This document shows, piece by piece, positions 1 through 7,931 of a stretch of 64,000 nt of DNA. The notes below the pieces were generated by a model. The model worked only from the letters and a program-made list of their open reading frames with translations. It ran no database searches and was not told the DNA's origin. This stretch comes from CAZDVQ01 sp964508975 (GTDB taxonomy: Bacteria; Bacteroidota; Bacteroidia; Chitinophagales; Saprospiraceae). Positions within the stretch are counted from its first letter, which is position 1, and each line of letters opens with the position of its first letter. A program made the translations under genes and the position numbers. Location of the stretch: the NCBI GenBank assembly GCA_964508975.1, contig CAZDVQ010000013.1, forward strand, positions 1 through 64,000, given 5' to 3'.

Positions 1-653
1 TCCTTGGCCCTGCTGACGACCACGTGGAGGTGCTCGAGGAGCGCCAACACTTCCCTCGCCTCGTACTGCGAGCCGTTGTCCGTGTGGAAGATTGCCCCGC
101 GGAGCGCCCTCTTGCCCCTAGCCTTGACTGCTTCCCCGATACAGGACAGCACGTTTGCCGCCTTCATGTTCGGGCTGGGGACCAGGGCCAGGATGAACTG
201 CGAGTAAACGTCCTTGAGCGTGAAGATGTAGTGCCACTTGCGCCCGACCGAGATGTAGGTGATGTCGCCGACGAGGAGCTTGTTGATGTCAACGAGTACA
301 AGGCCGCTGGCCAAGTTCGGGTAATCCTTCTTGCCCTTCCCGTCGCTGCCCATGGGCTTTTTCGTCTTGGGCCGACCGGCACTTAGGCCAAGGGCGGACA
401 CCGTTTCCTCGAACTTGTTGATGCCGAAGGGGGGCGGGGTACCCTTGTTTTTAAGGCTGTGGTACATCTCGCGGGAACCCATGCCAGGGTGATGCTCGCG
501 CAATTTTAAGACGAGTTCCTTTACCAGGGAAACGTTCACCGAGGAGGCAGAGGAACGTTTATCGCTGGACCACAGCGATTGCCTGCTCACGCCCAGGGCC
601 GAGTAGAGGTACTCGTTGCTGTAGGGTCGTACCCTGGACAACAACGCTTTCAC
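1..653 (-). CDS. IS3-like transposase OrfB (DDE integrase), cut by window edge
   Basis: Reading the minus strand from a GTG at 653-651 gives an open frame of about 217 codons that runs off the left edge. It holds a helix-turn-helix-like segment (REHHPGMGSREMYHSL), then the start of a DDE/rve integrase core: DITYISVGRKWHYIFTLKD with the first catalytic Asp, and IFHTDNGSQYEA with the second. The third acidic residue must lie beyond the edge. It would be made as a fusion with the upstream OrfA by -1 frameshifting, or independently from the GTG that overlaps the OrfA stop. Its GC-rich codon use differs from the nearby genes, as expected of a mobile gene. Family assignment rests on the two-frame layout and the motifs; the exact IS group is not resolved. 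Confidence 0.9.
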   Translation of the reverse strand, partial: MKALLSRVRPYSNEYLYSALGVSRQSLWSSDKRSSASSVNVSLVKELVLKLREHHPGMGSREMYHSLKNKGTPPPFGINKFEETVSALGLSAGRPKTKKPMGSDGKGKKDYPNLASGLVLVDINKLLVGDITYISVGRKWHYIFTLKDVYSQFILALVPSPNMKAANVLSCIGEAVKARGKRALRGAIFHTDNGSQYEAREVLALLEHLHVVVSRAK

Positions 654-1003
654 CGCTTTTTTTTTAGTACAGACTCGATGTCGACGCCGAGGTGTTCGCT
701 TGCCAGCCTCAACAGTTCCTCGTAGTAGTCGAGCTGTACCTGTTGCCTGCCGACGCAGCGTTCAAGCTCCGCCTTCTCCTTGTCCAACTGCAACACCTTC
801 TTGTAGTCGCTGTCCGTCTCGATTACAACACGCTCACCCTTGGGCAGGGTGCCGTATTTTTCAATCCAGCTGTGTACCAGGCCGGAGCTAACCTCGTACA
901 GCCGGCAAACTTCCGAGCGGGTCGTTTCCCCTCGTTCTATCTGGCGGACTTTCCCCCGTTTAAAGCTCTCGGAGAATACTCTTTTGTTCTTCTTCGTTCC
1001 CAT
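650..1003 (-). CDS. IS3-like transposase OrfA (helix-turn-helix)
   Basis: This 117-residue protein has a basic N-terminus (MGTKKNKRVFSESFKRG), a helix-turn-helix around residues 20-50 (RGETTRSEVCRLYEVSSG), and a C-terminal stretch rich in charged and leucine residues that looks like the coiled coil of OrfA proteins (LDKEKAELERCVGRQQVQLD). OrfA proteins of this group bind the terminal inverted repeats, alone or as the N-terminus of the OrfAB transposase. It ends in three lysines encoded by a run of nine A residues, which forms the frameshift site into OrfB. The TGA stop overlaps the GTG from which OrfB could start. Start choice: the ATG at 1003 lies about 40 bp inside the likely element end. 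Confidence 0.9.
   Translation of the reverse strand: MGTKKNKRVFSESFKRGKVRQIERGETTRSEVCRLYEVSSGLVHSWIEKYGTLPKGERVVIETDSDYKKVLQLDKEKAELERCVGRQQVQLDYYEELLRLASEHLGVDIESVLKKKR
656..665 (-). promoter_or_regulatory. Programmed -1 frameshift site (A9G) between OrfA and OrfB
   Basis: On the minus strand nine A are followed by G. In the OrfA frame the last codons read AAA AAG, so the heptamer A-AAA-AAG fits X-XXY-YYZ exactly. Slipping back by one base continues as GCG GTG AAA straight into the transposase frame. This is the classic signal of IS3-family elements. Production of the fusion is inferred. Confidence 0.85.
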
Positions 1004-1018
1004 GAGGACGCAATTTAG

Positions 1019-1045
1019 AAAAAGTTTTCCACTTAAAACCTGTCA
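1019..1045 (-). repeat. Possible terminal inverted repeat of the IS3-like element
   Basis: Just upstream of orfA, the minus-strand sequence beginning TGACAGGTTTTAAGTGG starts with TG, as IS3-family ends do, and marks the switch from GC-rich IS DNA to other sequence. The matching other end lies outside the window, so the boundary is a guess. Confidence 0.35.
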
Positions 1046-1108
1046 ACGTATTTCATGGGAGATCACTGGGAACTCTGCTCTTTGCCCTCTGCGCTCATAA
1101 CTATCCAA

Positions 1109-1219
1109 TGGCCTAGCGATGCGGAGCAGTGGCGGCGGTAGCCGCCAGACCCGCAGGGGCCGAGCGCCAGCGAGCTGCGTAGCGTAGCGCCGCCGCGCAG
1201 CGGCGGAGGCCCCAAAAAA
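1109..1219 (-). repeat. GC-rich hairpin-array repeat R1 (subfamily I)
   Basis: This 111-bp element is identical, base for base, to R2 at 21012-21122. Read on the minus strand it begins TTTTTTGGGGCC, passes through nested palindromes (CCGCCGCTGCGCGGCGG) and ends TCCGCATCGCTAGGCCA. It shares the core GCTCGCTGGCGCTCGGCCCC with R5 and R13. It lies between the IS end and the 3' end of the DUF2306 gene. Confidence 0.9.
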
Positions 1220-1315
1220 GGTAAAAATTGGTGAATGGGTGAAGATGGGTTAAAGGATTTTTTTACCCATCTTTACCAAACTTCAGCCTTTCTGCCATCT
1301 TTACCCAATTAAACC
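1220..1315. repeat. Degenerate GGGTAAA / TTTACCC low-complexity tract
   Basis: Short degenerate units of the type GGTGAAGATGGGTTAAAGG face complementary units TTTACCCATCTTTACC across a T-run, giving an imperfect inverted array. The same kind of tract follows R2. It borders the T-rich end of R1 and ends where the DUF2306 gene ends. Confidence 0.7.
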
Positions 1316-1960
1316 ACTATACCGATTTTGGTACATAATGAGGAGTTCAGCGAGGAGTAAATTGACGGTCCAACCGGCCCATGACACCACGATATAGGTG
1401 TCGAGCGGAGGCCAGGCCCAAAGGGTAACGATAATCCACTTGAATAAACGCAAACTGATGGCCGACAAGGTTAACGCGTAGCTGCGGTATATGAAATCGC
1501 GATGGCGGGCCCATTGCTTGTGCCGGGCCGAACGGTAGGCCATGTACGTGAAATATATCCAGGCCATGGCCAGTAAACAAAAGGAGAGCTGGGCTGGCCA
1601 TCCACCGTTGCCGTGGTAGCCCATGATGAGCCCCGAAGGGCCTGCCAGTAATAATATGATAAATATGTAGGCTTTGCCTAGGCTGCGATGCCAGGCGGGA
1701 AAACGCCGGCGGAAATAGCCCGAAAACTGCGGTATGCCCAGGAATAGCACGAAAATACTGGAATACACATGTACGAAAAATGAAGTCGGGTAGTAAACTA
1801 TCCCGACTTCATCTTGCTTCAAACTTAAAAAGGCTGCTTCGAGGTCTATTGGAATGTACTGCATGGTGATGAGCACCATGAGGTAGCTAAAGTATAGCAA
1901 GGCCACCAGGAGTACGCCTTGTACGAGCAGCAGCCCTTGTTGTTTTTTAACCACGGCCAA
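1301..1960 (-). CDS. DUF2306 family integral membrane protein
   Basis: This is a 219-residue, strongly hydrophobic protein with about six predicted membrane helices: residues near 10-33, 63-80, 90-113, 122-142, 155-178 and 188-208. The spacing, the motif FFVHVYSSIFVLFLGIPQF and the RHRDFIYRSYALT loop match the DUF2306 family, whose function is unknown. The ATG at 1960 lies inside the last codons of the upstream YARHG lipoprotein gene (14-bp overlap), so the two are probably cotranscribed and translationally coupled. No internal ATG gives a better start without losing the first membrane helix. Confidence 0.75.
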   Translation of the reverse strand: MAVVKKQQGLLLVQGVLLVALLYFSYLMVLITMQYIPIDLEAAFLSLKQDEVGIVYYPTSFFVHVYSSIFVLFLGIPQFSGYFRRRFPAWHRSLGKAYIFIILLLAGPSGLIMGYHGNGGWPAQLSFCLLAMAWIYFTYMAYRSARHKQWARHRDFIYRSYALTLSAISLRLFKWIIVTLWAWPPLDTYIVVSWAGWTVNLLLAELLIMYQNRYSGLIG

Positions 1961-2879
1961 AGTAATCGTAGTATTTTTTGGCGTTTTTCTCGTAGCGGAG
2001 CAACAACTCGATGTTTTTCTTCTCGATTTCGGTCAGCTCGTCCTTGATGTCGGCTTGTACTGGGATGTACCAGTCTTGCGCATCGAAAAATACGCGGATC
2101 GGACGTTTTTTGAAGGAATATCCGTGGCGGGCGTAGATGGTATTGCGGATGATGAGTATATCGCCTTGTTTCAAGTTGGCCACTTCCTCTTTGGTCAAGA
2201 GCTTGTTCGACGCGTTGATTTGGTAGATTTTATCGGTGGTGGTTTCAAACTGCGTGACAAATTCATCTTGTTCAGCACTCATTTTACCCATTTTCTTGCT
2301 GTTCCAATCCACGTAAGCGCCTTTTTCCTCCAGCATGATGTCGGGGTTGTAGCTGTAAGTTTTTTTAGTGAGGGCATATTTGCGTTTGCTCACGTCAATT
2401 TTTTGGAAAGCCTGCCAGGTACCGCTCAGGGTATCACCTTTTATGCTGAAGCTAAACTTACCGTCGTATTTATCGTCGCCGGGTTCTTGTACCTCAAAGC
2501 TGGTAGCGTTGCCGTTTTGTTTTAGGGTACCTTTAAAAGGCCTGTCGTTGCCAGCTACCACGCTGTGCCCGAACACGCTATCGCCCTCGATACGGTCGAT
2601 AGAGACATTGATTTTATTTTCGCGGCTCCAGTAAAAAGCGTCATCGGCGTAGATGTCCTTGTCGTAGCTTTCATCGCCGAGGTCTTTTTCAAAGTAGCCA
2701 ACCCAGTAGCCGAGCATGGGGTTAGATTGGTCGGTGCTGGCTGGTTTATCGCTGGTGCTATTGCTGTCGATTTCAGTACCGGGTTCTTGGCTCACGTCGG
2801 CTTTATCGTTTTTGATACCGCATTGCGTGAAGCTGATTAGCAGGCAGGCTGCCAGGAAAGTTAGGTGTAGGATTCTCAT
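1947..2879 (-). CDS. Exported YARHG-domain lipoprotein
   Basis: The 310-residue product starts with a signal peptide (MRILHLTFLAACLLISFTQC) whose Cys20 is a plausible though non-canonical lipidation site. A Ser/Thr/Asp-rich linker follows, then a beta-rich middle part, then a YARHG domain near residues 235-275 (IIRNTIYARHGYSFKK and FDAQDWYIP). YARHG domains are extracytoplasmic modules found often in Bacteroidota and thought to act at the envelope; no enzymatic role is known. An upstream in-frame start would overlap galT and place extra residues before the signal peptide, so the ATG at 2879 is preferred. It sits 20 bp after galT and overlaps the DUF2306 gene downstream. Confidence 0.85.
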   Translation of the reverse strand: MRILHLTFLAACLLISFTQCGIKNDKADVSQEPGTEIDSNSTSDKPASTDQSNPMLGYWVGYFEKDLGDESYDKDIYADDAFYWSRENKINVSIDRIEGDSVFGHSVVAGNDRPFKGTLKQNGNATSFEVQEPGDDKYDGKFSFSIKGDTLSGTWQAFQKIDVSKRKYALTKKTYSYNPDIMLEEKGAYVDWNSKKMGKMSAEQDEFVTQFETTTDKIYQINASNKLLTKEEVANLKQGDILIIRNTIYARHGYSFKKRPIRVFFDAQDWYIPVQADIKDELTEIEKKNIELLLRYEKNAKKYYDYFGRG

Positions 2880-2899
2880 AGGATTATTTTGGGCTAAAG

Positions 2900-3880
2900 T
2901 TAGTAAGTGCGTAATTGGCATTTTTCGCGGAGCTCCATGGCGCAGAACTCCACGCTGCGGGTATTGGCGGCAGCCCAGGCACCAGTCTCGGATGCCGCGT
3001 AGTATTTAACTAGGTCTTTATCGCGCCAAGGGGTGTAAAATTCTACATGGAAGTGGTAAAAAACATCTGCTTCGGCAAACTCCACATTGTTAACTGGGCC
3101 TTGGTGCATACTCATCATGTAGGGGAAACGGCAGTTGTACAAGGCATCAAAGCCAGCTGTTACGGTTTGGAGTATTTGCCCGAAATGGATTTGTTCTTCA
3201 TCGCTCATGTCGCTAATCATACTGAAGTGGCGGTGCGGCACGATGAACACCCCGAATGGATAATCGCTGAAATAGGGGATATAGGCCACGAACGACTCAT
3301 TCTCGGCCACAATACGGTGTTGGAACCCCAGTTCTTCACGGGTCATATCACAGATGAGGCAGTTGGCGTTTTCCATGTGGTACTGCCAGCTGCTGTCCAG
3401 CTCGGTGTTGATTTTAAGCGGTATGTAAGGGTGGCCGTAAATTTGGCCGTGCGGGTGGTGGATGGTTACACCAACGGCCTCGCCCCGGTTTTCAAAAATG
3501 TGGATGTACTGGATGAGCGGGTCTTGGCGCATGCTTTCGGTTGCCTCTATCCAAACCTTGATGAGCGCTTGCATGGCCTGTGGGCTCAGGTCGTATAAAG
3601 ATGCTTCGTGTTCAGGGGAGTACAGCACCACCTTGCACTGCCCATGTGCCTTGGCGTTTTTGTAGGGCGAGGTGGCTTGCAGCTCGTCGGTAACGATATC
3701 GGCGGGTGTTGACAACACGGGAAAATCGTTGGGGTACACAAATACCTCGTAGTTGTCGGGCACTTTATCTGAGCCTGGACAAAAAGGGCAAGTATGAGTG
3801 GGTAAATTAGGGCGGTTTTGGCGGTTTGTAGCCACCATGGTCCATGTCCTCAACAGAGGATTCCAGCGCAGCTCTGACAT
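2900..3880 (-). CDS. galT: Galactose-1-phosphate uridylyltransferase (GalT)
   Basis: The product exchanges UMP between UDP-glucose and galactose-1-phosphate in the Leloir pathway. The 326-residue protein has a zinc-type CPFCPGS motif at residues 31-37, a conserved Asn-rich strand, the nucleophile motif HPHGQ at residues 142-146 (second His carries the uridylyl group), and a second HIT-like half with VPHRHFS and FHVEFY. Length fits class I GalT. No galK or galE lies beside it; it heads a minus-strand run with the YARHG lipoprotein and DUF2306 genes. The ATG at 3880 begins with MSELRWNPLLRTW, the usual N-terminus. Confidence 0.95.
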   Translation of the reverse strand: MSELRWNPLLRTWTMVATNRQNRPNLPTHTCPFCPGSDKVPDNYEVFVYPNDFPVLSTPADIVTDELQATSPYKNAKAHGQCKVVLYSPEHEASLYDLSPQAMQALIKVWIEATESMRQDPLIQYIHIFENRGEAVGVTIHHPHGQIYGHPYIPLKINTELDSSWQYHMENANCLICDMTREELGFQHRIVAENESFVAYIPYFSDYPFGVFIVPHRHFSMISDMSDEEQIHFGQILQTVTAGFDALYNCRFPYMMSMHQGPVNNVEFAEADVFYHFHVEFYTPWRDKDLVKYYAASETGAWAAANTRSVEFCAMELREKCQLRTY

Positions 3881-3992
3881 TTGTTTATGGGGTTTGGGTT
3901 ACTAAAGTTACTGCAAATTTGTAGAAACTGCCGTAAATGTAGAAACTTATTTGTAAAAGCTATATTTTGTTGCTCAAATTAAATGAAACAAC

Positions 3993-4472
3993 ATGAATCC
4001 AACCCTCCATTTTCCAGTTTCCAGCTGGGCAAAAGCATTGGTATTGCTATTTGCATTCCTGAGTTTTCAACCCATTGCCGATGCTGGTATCAGCCCTCAG
4101 CCTAGCCGTTCGGCTCAGCCCCAACAGGTTGAACCGGCCAAAGATGCGCCCAGCGTAGAGCAGGCTAAAACTAAAAAGTTCAAGAAAGTACACAAGGCAA
4201 AAAAGGAGCTAAAGACTAAAAGAAAACCAGGCGCCTTGGCCCTTTTATTCTGGTTAGTGGTTTTAGGCTTAGCCTCGGCATTGGCCTTTACTATTGGGCA
4301 CTTTGTGGCATTCCCTTTCTGGGCTATGTTAAGCTTGGGTATATTTGGTGGTATTGTGGTACTAGGTTTCCTCCTAGTTATGTTGCTGCTCAAATCCCTT
4401 ATCAATGGATTCAGCAAGAACATTGGCAAAGAGCGCCCGCAGCCCTCTGAAAAACCTAAAAAATCTACCTAG
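3993..4472 (+). CDS. Small exported or membrane protein of unknown function
   Basis: I do not recognise a family. The 159-residue product has an N-terminal hydrophobic segment (residues 12-31, a signal peptide ending about ADAG), a Pro/Gln-rich then strongly Lys-rich linker (residues 45-78), and two closely spaced membrane helices (about 80-104 and 108-133) separated by a Phe-rich turn. A short basic tail ends the protein. It is transcribed away from galT and its stop overlaps the stop of the convergent SUI1 gene by 4 bp. The layout resembles small Bacteroidota membrane proteins annotated only as hypothetical. Confidence 0.7.
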   Translation: MNPTLHFPVSSWAKALVLLFAFLSFQPIADAGISPQPSRSAQPQQVEPAKDAPSVEQAKTKKFKKVHKAKKELKTKRKPGALALLFWLVVLGLASALAFTIGHFVAFPFWAMLSLGIFGGIVVLGFLLVMLLLKSLINGFSKNIGKERPQPSEKPKKST

Positions 4473-4807
4473 CCACCAGCTAGTTTCGTATCGTTATAGC
4501 CCTTGGATTTTAAGAATTCAAGGGCTTTTTGGCGTTGGTCGCCTTGTAAAATGATTTCGCCATCTTTTACGCTACCGCCAACGCCACATTTATTTTTAAG
4601 GGCTTTACCCAGCGCTTCCAGGTCTTCCTCCTTGCCGATAAAGCCTTTAACGATGGTTGCTTCCTTGCCGCCACGGTGTTTGGTTTCGCGGTGGATGCGC
4701 AGCTTTTGCTGTTTGGGGTCGAGGCTTACCACATCATCTTCCTCGCCTTCGTCAAAGCGGCGTTGTGTATCGGGGTCGGTAGAGTAGAAGGTGAGTTTCT
4801 TGCTCAT
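4469..4807 (-). CDS. SUI1/eIF1-like translation factor (YciH family)
   Basis: The 112-residue protein carries the SUI1 fold: basic strand QQKLRIHRETKHRGGKEAT, then VKGFIGKEEDLEALGKALK, then the conserved CGVGGSVKDGEIILQGDQR with Gly-rich turn. Eukaryotic eIF1 monitors start-codon choice; bacterial YciH homologues act on the initiation complex, possibly under stress. The in-frame start at 4858 would add 17 residues unlike the family, so the ATG at 4807 (MSKKLTFYSTD) is preferred. The gene converges on the small membrane-protein gene and is preceded by the terminator of the DUF4412-like gene, so it is its own transcription unit. Confidence 0.9.
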   Translation of the reverse strand: MSKKLTFYSTDPDTQRRFDEGEEDDVVSLDPKQQKLRIHRETKHRGGKEATIVKGFIGKEEDLEALGKALKNKCGVGGSVKDGEIILQGDQRQKALEFLKSKGYNDTKLAGG

Positions 4808-4880
4808 GTTGGGGGCGGTTTGTGGGGCAAAAATGCTAAAACTTTTAGAGAATTTCATGTACAGGCTAGATACAACAAAA

Positions 4881-4910
4881 AAAGGCCCATCACTCGATGG
4901 GCCTTTTTTT
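4881..4910 (-). terminator. Intrinsic terminator, bidirectional
   Basis: Arms GGCCCATC (4884-4891) and GATGGGCC (4896-4903) enclose the loop ACTC, with A-runs on one side and T7 on the other. It follows the stop of the minus-strand DUF4412-like gene and separates it from the SUI1 gene. Confidence 0.9.
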
Positions 4911-4927
4911 GTGTAGGGATACTACTA

Positions 4928-5656
4928 TTACATACCGAAGGTACCGGCACCGCCAGTCATTTCCATCAATTCCTCGTAGGTCATGATTTCGTAACCATCA
5001 GGGATGGTCAAGGCAAAGTCTTCAGCTTTGAAGGTTTGTGCTTTAACCTCTGTAGCCGAGAAGGTCATGCCGCCGGCTTCTGTTTCCACGTTGTACTCCA
5101 AGGGGAAGCCTTCCAGACCTTGGAATTTAGTTTGCATGTCGCGGCTCAATGCACCTTTAATTTTGTCGGTGACATAAACTACGAGGGTCGTACCATCTTC
5201 GTTTTTGATATCAGCGCGGTAGCAATCGTAGCCGGCAATTTTTTTCGTGTCTTTTTTATCGTAAGTAATGGTAGGCGCTTTGCCCTCGGACTGTTTTTCG
5301 TTGGCTTCAGCTAGTTGCGCTTTGTCCATTTCAACGGCGATATTCTTGCCCATCATCGGGATACTCATCAAGGTGATGGCACCTTCTTTTTTGGCATTGT
5401 ACACCACTTTGACGTCCATGATCATACCCATTTTGATGTCAACGTTGTTGTTACCCGATTGATCAAACGATAAGGTCATAGAGGCATCGCCAAACATGGC
5501 GGCGGTCATCGCGTCTGCACCCTCGAAGGTCATTTTGTAGGTTACTGAACCCGAGTCGAAGGTCTTTGATTTGTTTTTGTTTTTAGCTTTTTGGGCGCTC
5601 AGGCTCATGGTGCCAAGACCAAGGAAAAGACATGCAAGGATGAGAACTTTTTTCAT
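4928..5656 (-). CDS. Exported DUF4412-like protein
   Basis: The 242-residue protein has a clean signal peptide (MKKVLILACLFLGLGTMSLSAQ). Lys-rich residues follow, then a beta-rich body that alternates strands and ends in FALTIPDGYEIMTYEELMEM. The segment KKIAGYDCYRADIKNEDGT matches the conserved core of DUF4412-type periplasmic proteins of Bacteroidota, whose role is unknown. It stands alone: its terminator follows at 4881-4910, and a possible -7 element (TATGTTTG, minus strand, 5725-5732) lies about 70 bp upstream. The family call is from pattern memory, so function stays open. Confidence 0.7.
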   Translation of the reverse strand: MKKVLILACLFLGLGTMSLSAQKAKNKNKSKTFDSGSVTYKMTFEGADAMTAAMFGDASMTLSFDQSGNNNVDIKMGMIMDVKVVYNAKKEGAITLMSIPMMGKNIAVEMDKAQLAEANEKQSEGKAPTITYDKKDTKKIAGYDCYRADIKNEDGTTLVVYVTDKIKGALSRDMQTKFQGLEGFPLEYNVETEAGGMTFSATEVKAQTFKAEDFALTIPDGYEIMTYEELMEMTGGAGTFGM

Positions 5657-5739
5657 GAATTAGGTTGAATTTGTATAAATGATTTAAATGTGTTGGCAAA
5701 GGCTATGCCCTTGCAGCTAAAGTCCAAACATACGCTAAA

Positions 5740-6054
5740 CTAGAGGATTAAATTGTCGAGGGCGCCATTTAGTTCCGATAAAGCATGGAAATCTGCAATT
5801 TTTCGGGCAACCTGGGTGCCTTGTTCGTAAACGGACTGGGCTTCGGCTAGGCGCTGCTCCGACTCGTGGAGCTTTCCCAAATGATAATATAACCCAACAT
5901 AGTCGGGTTCTGTTGCAAGCAAACGCTCGTAATAGACCAAGGCCGTGTTTTTATCGCCCAATTTTTCGTGCTCCTTGGCCACGGCAAAGAGTAAAAAAGC
6001 ATCGCTGGGCGCCAATTGTAGCATGGCGTTGAGTTGTTCCAATCGTTTCGACAT
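5740..6054 (-). CDS. Small tetratricopeptide (TPR) protein
   Basis: The 104 residues form about three TPR helix pairs: DAFLLFAVAKEHEKLGDKNT, ALVYYERLLATEPDYVGLYY and LGKLHESEQRLAEAQSVYEQ, each with the small/aromatic spacing of the repeat. There is no signal peptide, so it is probably a cytoplasmic scaffold or adaptor. A -7 element, TATTTTTG on the minus strand at 6069-6076, ends only 14 bp before the ATG, which suggests an almost leaderless transcript. Nearly identical TPR-only proteins are common in Bacteroidota and have no assigned partner. Confidence 0.8.
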   Translation of the reverse strand: MSKRLEQLNAMLQLAPSDAFLLFAVAKEHEKLGDKNTALVYYERLLATEPDYVGLYYHLGKLHESEQRLAEAQSVYEQGTQVARKIADFHALSELNGALDNLIL

Positions 6055-6144
6055 AGGTTTAGTTTGCGCAAAAATAGGGTAAATTTATGAAGCGGAACTA
6101 TCATTTGGCCACAGGTTAATCCTATTCTCATGTTGTTTTTTTTT

Positions 6145-6245
6145 GGGCGCCCCGGCGCGTTGCGCCGTCGGTCCCCTCTGGGCTCCCTAAACGGTCGGTG
6201 CTTCGCACCAGCGCCTTCGGCGCTGCCCGCCGGGCACCTGGCGCA
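6145..6245 (+). repeat. GC-rich hairpin-array repeat R3 (subfamily II)
   Basis: The element begins after eight T as GGGCGCCCCGGCGCG and ends CACCTGGCGCA before a second T-run. It contains successive hairpins: GGCGC-GTT-GCGCC, GGTGC-TTC-GCACC and AGCGCC-TTC-GGCGCT. It lies between the divergent TPR and pyrR genes. Confidence 0.85.
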
Positions 6246-6375
6246 TTTTTTTGTCCCAGCGTGCCCCAGTTTTTAAAAATCGTTTGTCGTGCTGGCGCTC
6301 GCTTATGCTTGCCGCTATGCTTGGCGTAAAAGGTAGAATCTTACATTTTATCCTAGGTTTTTAGGCTGATTTGCT

Positions 6376-6383
6376 TACTTTTG
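6376..6383 (+). promoter_or_regulatory. Predicted -7 element for pyrR-pyrB
   Basis: TACTTTTG matches the Bacteroidota TAnnTTTG box. It ends 17 bp before the pyrR ATG, leaving a leader of only about 10 bases; no clear TTTG -33 box is visible. Confidence 0.55.
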
Positions 6384-6400
6384 CCACAAATATTTCCACG

Positions 6401-6964
6401 ATGCCATTTAACGGTCGGCTTATTACTAGCGGGAAACACTTAGACTTGACGCTGAAGCGCTTGAGCCACCAGTTGCTTGAATCGCACGGCGATTTCTCGA
6501 ATACCTGTTTAATCGGTTTACAACGCACGGGCGTTCCGCTCATGGGCAAAATGCTTGAGCAGCTCGCGATCTTACTGCCTGGTGTGCCTATTACCAAGGG
6601 CAAACTCGACGTTACTTTTTACCGCGACGATTTCCGGATGCGGGCCAAACCTCTAGAGGCCCATCCTACCGATATTAACTTTTTGCTGGAAGGCAAACGC
6701 GTTATCCTCATCGACGACGTGTTGTACACTGGCCGTACCATCCGTGCTGCCATGGATGCCATGCTGCACTACGGCCGCCCGGCACAGGTTGAACTCCTGG
6801 TGCTCGTGGATCGCCGCTTAACTCGCGACCTCCCCATCCAACCCGATTATGTTGGCCTCACCGTGGATACCGTCGACGAATCGTACGTTAAGGTAGAGTG
6901 GGGGAGCGACGGCGCCGAAGACAAGGTTTGGCAATTCCCTTCTAAAACAGACATCCCTTCTTAG
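6401..6964 (+). CDS. pyrR: PyrR: uracil phosphoribosyltransferase / pyr regulator
   Basis: The 187-residue protein has the phosphoribosyltransferase fold. Its PRPP-binding motif VILIDDVLYTGRTIRAA lies at residues 101-117, and the DRRLTRDLPI segment corresponds to the DRGHRELPI of PyrR. In Firmicutes PyrR binds pyr mRNA and has weak UPRT activity. Here it sits 23 bp before pyrB, so a role in pyrimidine control is likely, but the predicted leader is too short to hold an attenuator before pyrR. The TTG-initiated extension to 6371 overlaps the -7 element, so the ATG at 6401 is preferred. Confidence 0.9.
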   Translation: MPFNGRLITSGKHLDLTLKRLSHQLLESHGDFSNTCLIGLQRTGVPLMGKMLEQLAILLPGVPITKGKLDVTFYRDDFRMRAKPLEAHPTDINFLLEGKRVILIDDVLYTGRTIRAAMDAMLHYGRPAQVELLVLVDRRLTRDLPIQPDYVGLTVDTVDESYVKVEWGSDGAEDKVWQFPSKTDIPS

Positions 6965-6987
6965 ACCCTAAAAGTATACAACACTTC

Positions 6988-7908
6988 ATGGCGCTCAGCA
7001 CCCCGCACCTCCTTGGTATTAAACCCATCACTGCCGACGATATCAGGCTTATTCTCGACACGACGGATCAGTTCAAAGAGGTGCTTAACCGCCCCATCAA
7101 AAAGGTTCCTTCGCTGAGGGATATTACCGTGGCCAACCTCTTTTTCGAAGATTCAACGCGTACGCGTACTTCTTTTGAATTGGCCGAAAAACGCCTATCT
7201 GCCGATACCATCAACTTCTCGGCATCTTCCTCCTCGGTCAAAAAAGGTGAAACCCTCTTGGATACGGTCAACAACATCCTCTCGATGAAGGTGGATATGA
7301 TCGTGATGCGGCACCCAGCGCCCGGCGCCCCGGTGTTTTTGTCGAACCATATCAAGGCCAATATCATCAACGCTGGTGATGGTACCCACGAACACCCCAC
7401 CCAGGCTTTGCTCGACGCTTATTCCATGCGCGAAAAGATTGGCGACCTCGAGGGTAAAAAAATATTGATTTGTGGCGACATCTTACACTCGCGCGTAGCT
7501 TTGTCCAATATCTTCTGCCTTAAAAAACTAGGTGCCGAAGTGGCCGTTTGTGGTCCACCAACCTTGATACCTAAATATATAGAAAGCCTTGGCGTCAAAG
7601 TAATGTTTGACATTAGAAAGGCTCTACAGTGGTGCGATGTAGCCAACGTGCTCCGCATCCAGTTGGAACGACAAGATTTAAAATTTTTCCCATCCCTCCG
7701 CGAGTATGCTTTGTACTACGGGGTGAATAAAGCCTTGCTCGATAGCCTGGACAAAGAAATCGTGGTGATGCACCCTGGCCCGATTAACCGTGGGGTGGAG
7801 ATTAGCAGCGATGTGGCTGATTCTCAGCAATCTATTATTTTGCAGCAAGTAGAAAATGGCGTGGCCGTTCGGATGGCCGTGTTGTACTTGCTGGCCGAGA
7901 TGCGGTAA
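6988..7908 (+). CDS. pyrB: Aspartate carbamoyltransferase catalytic chain
   Basis: The enzyme joins carbamoyl phosphate and aspartate, the first committed step of pyrimidine synthesis. In the 306-residue protein the carbamoyl-phosphate loop reads FFEDSTRTRTSFELAEKRL (residues 52-70), followed by SSSSVKKGET, the HPTQALLDAY motif near 135 and MHPGPINRGVEI near 260, all characteristic. No regulatory-chain gene (pyrI) is adjacent. It forms a two-gene operon with pyrR and is followed by repeat R4 rather than by a simple terminator. Confidence 0.97.
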   Translation: MALSTPHLLGIKPITADDIRLILDTTDQFKEVLNRPIKKVPSLRDITVANLFFEDSTRTRTSFELAEKRLSADTINFSASSSSVKKGETLLDTVNNILSMKVDMIVMRHPAPGAPVFLSNHIKANIINAGDGTHEHPTQALLDAYSMREKIGDLEGKKILICGDILHSRVALSNIFCLKKLGAEVAVCGPPTLIPKYIESLGVKVMFDIRKALQWCDVANVLRIQLERQDLKFFPSLREYALYYGVNKALLDSLDKEIVVMHPGPINRGVEISSDVADSQQSIILQQVENGVAVRMAVLYLLAEMR

Positions 7909-7931
7909 ATCGTAAAACAAATGCCTCCGCA

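Noticed and set aside
657..665. Nine-A run as a sequencing error that splits one transposase gene
   Set aside because: The A-AAA-AAG heptamer is in the right phase for -1 slippage and OrfA/OrfB overlap is normal for this family.
4808..4858. Longer N-terminus for the SUI1 protein
   Set aside because: The extra residues are unlike the family, and the conserved protein begins at the ATG at 4807.
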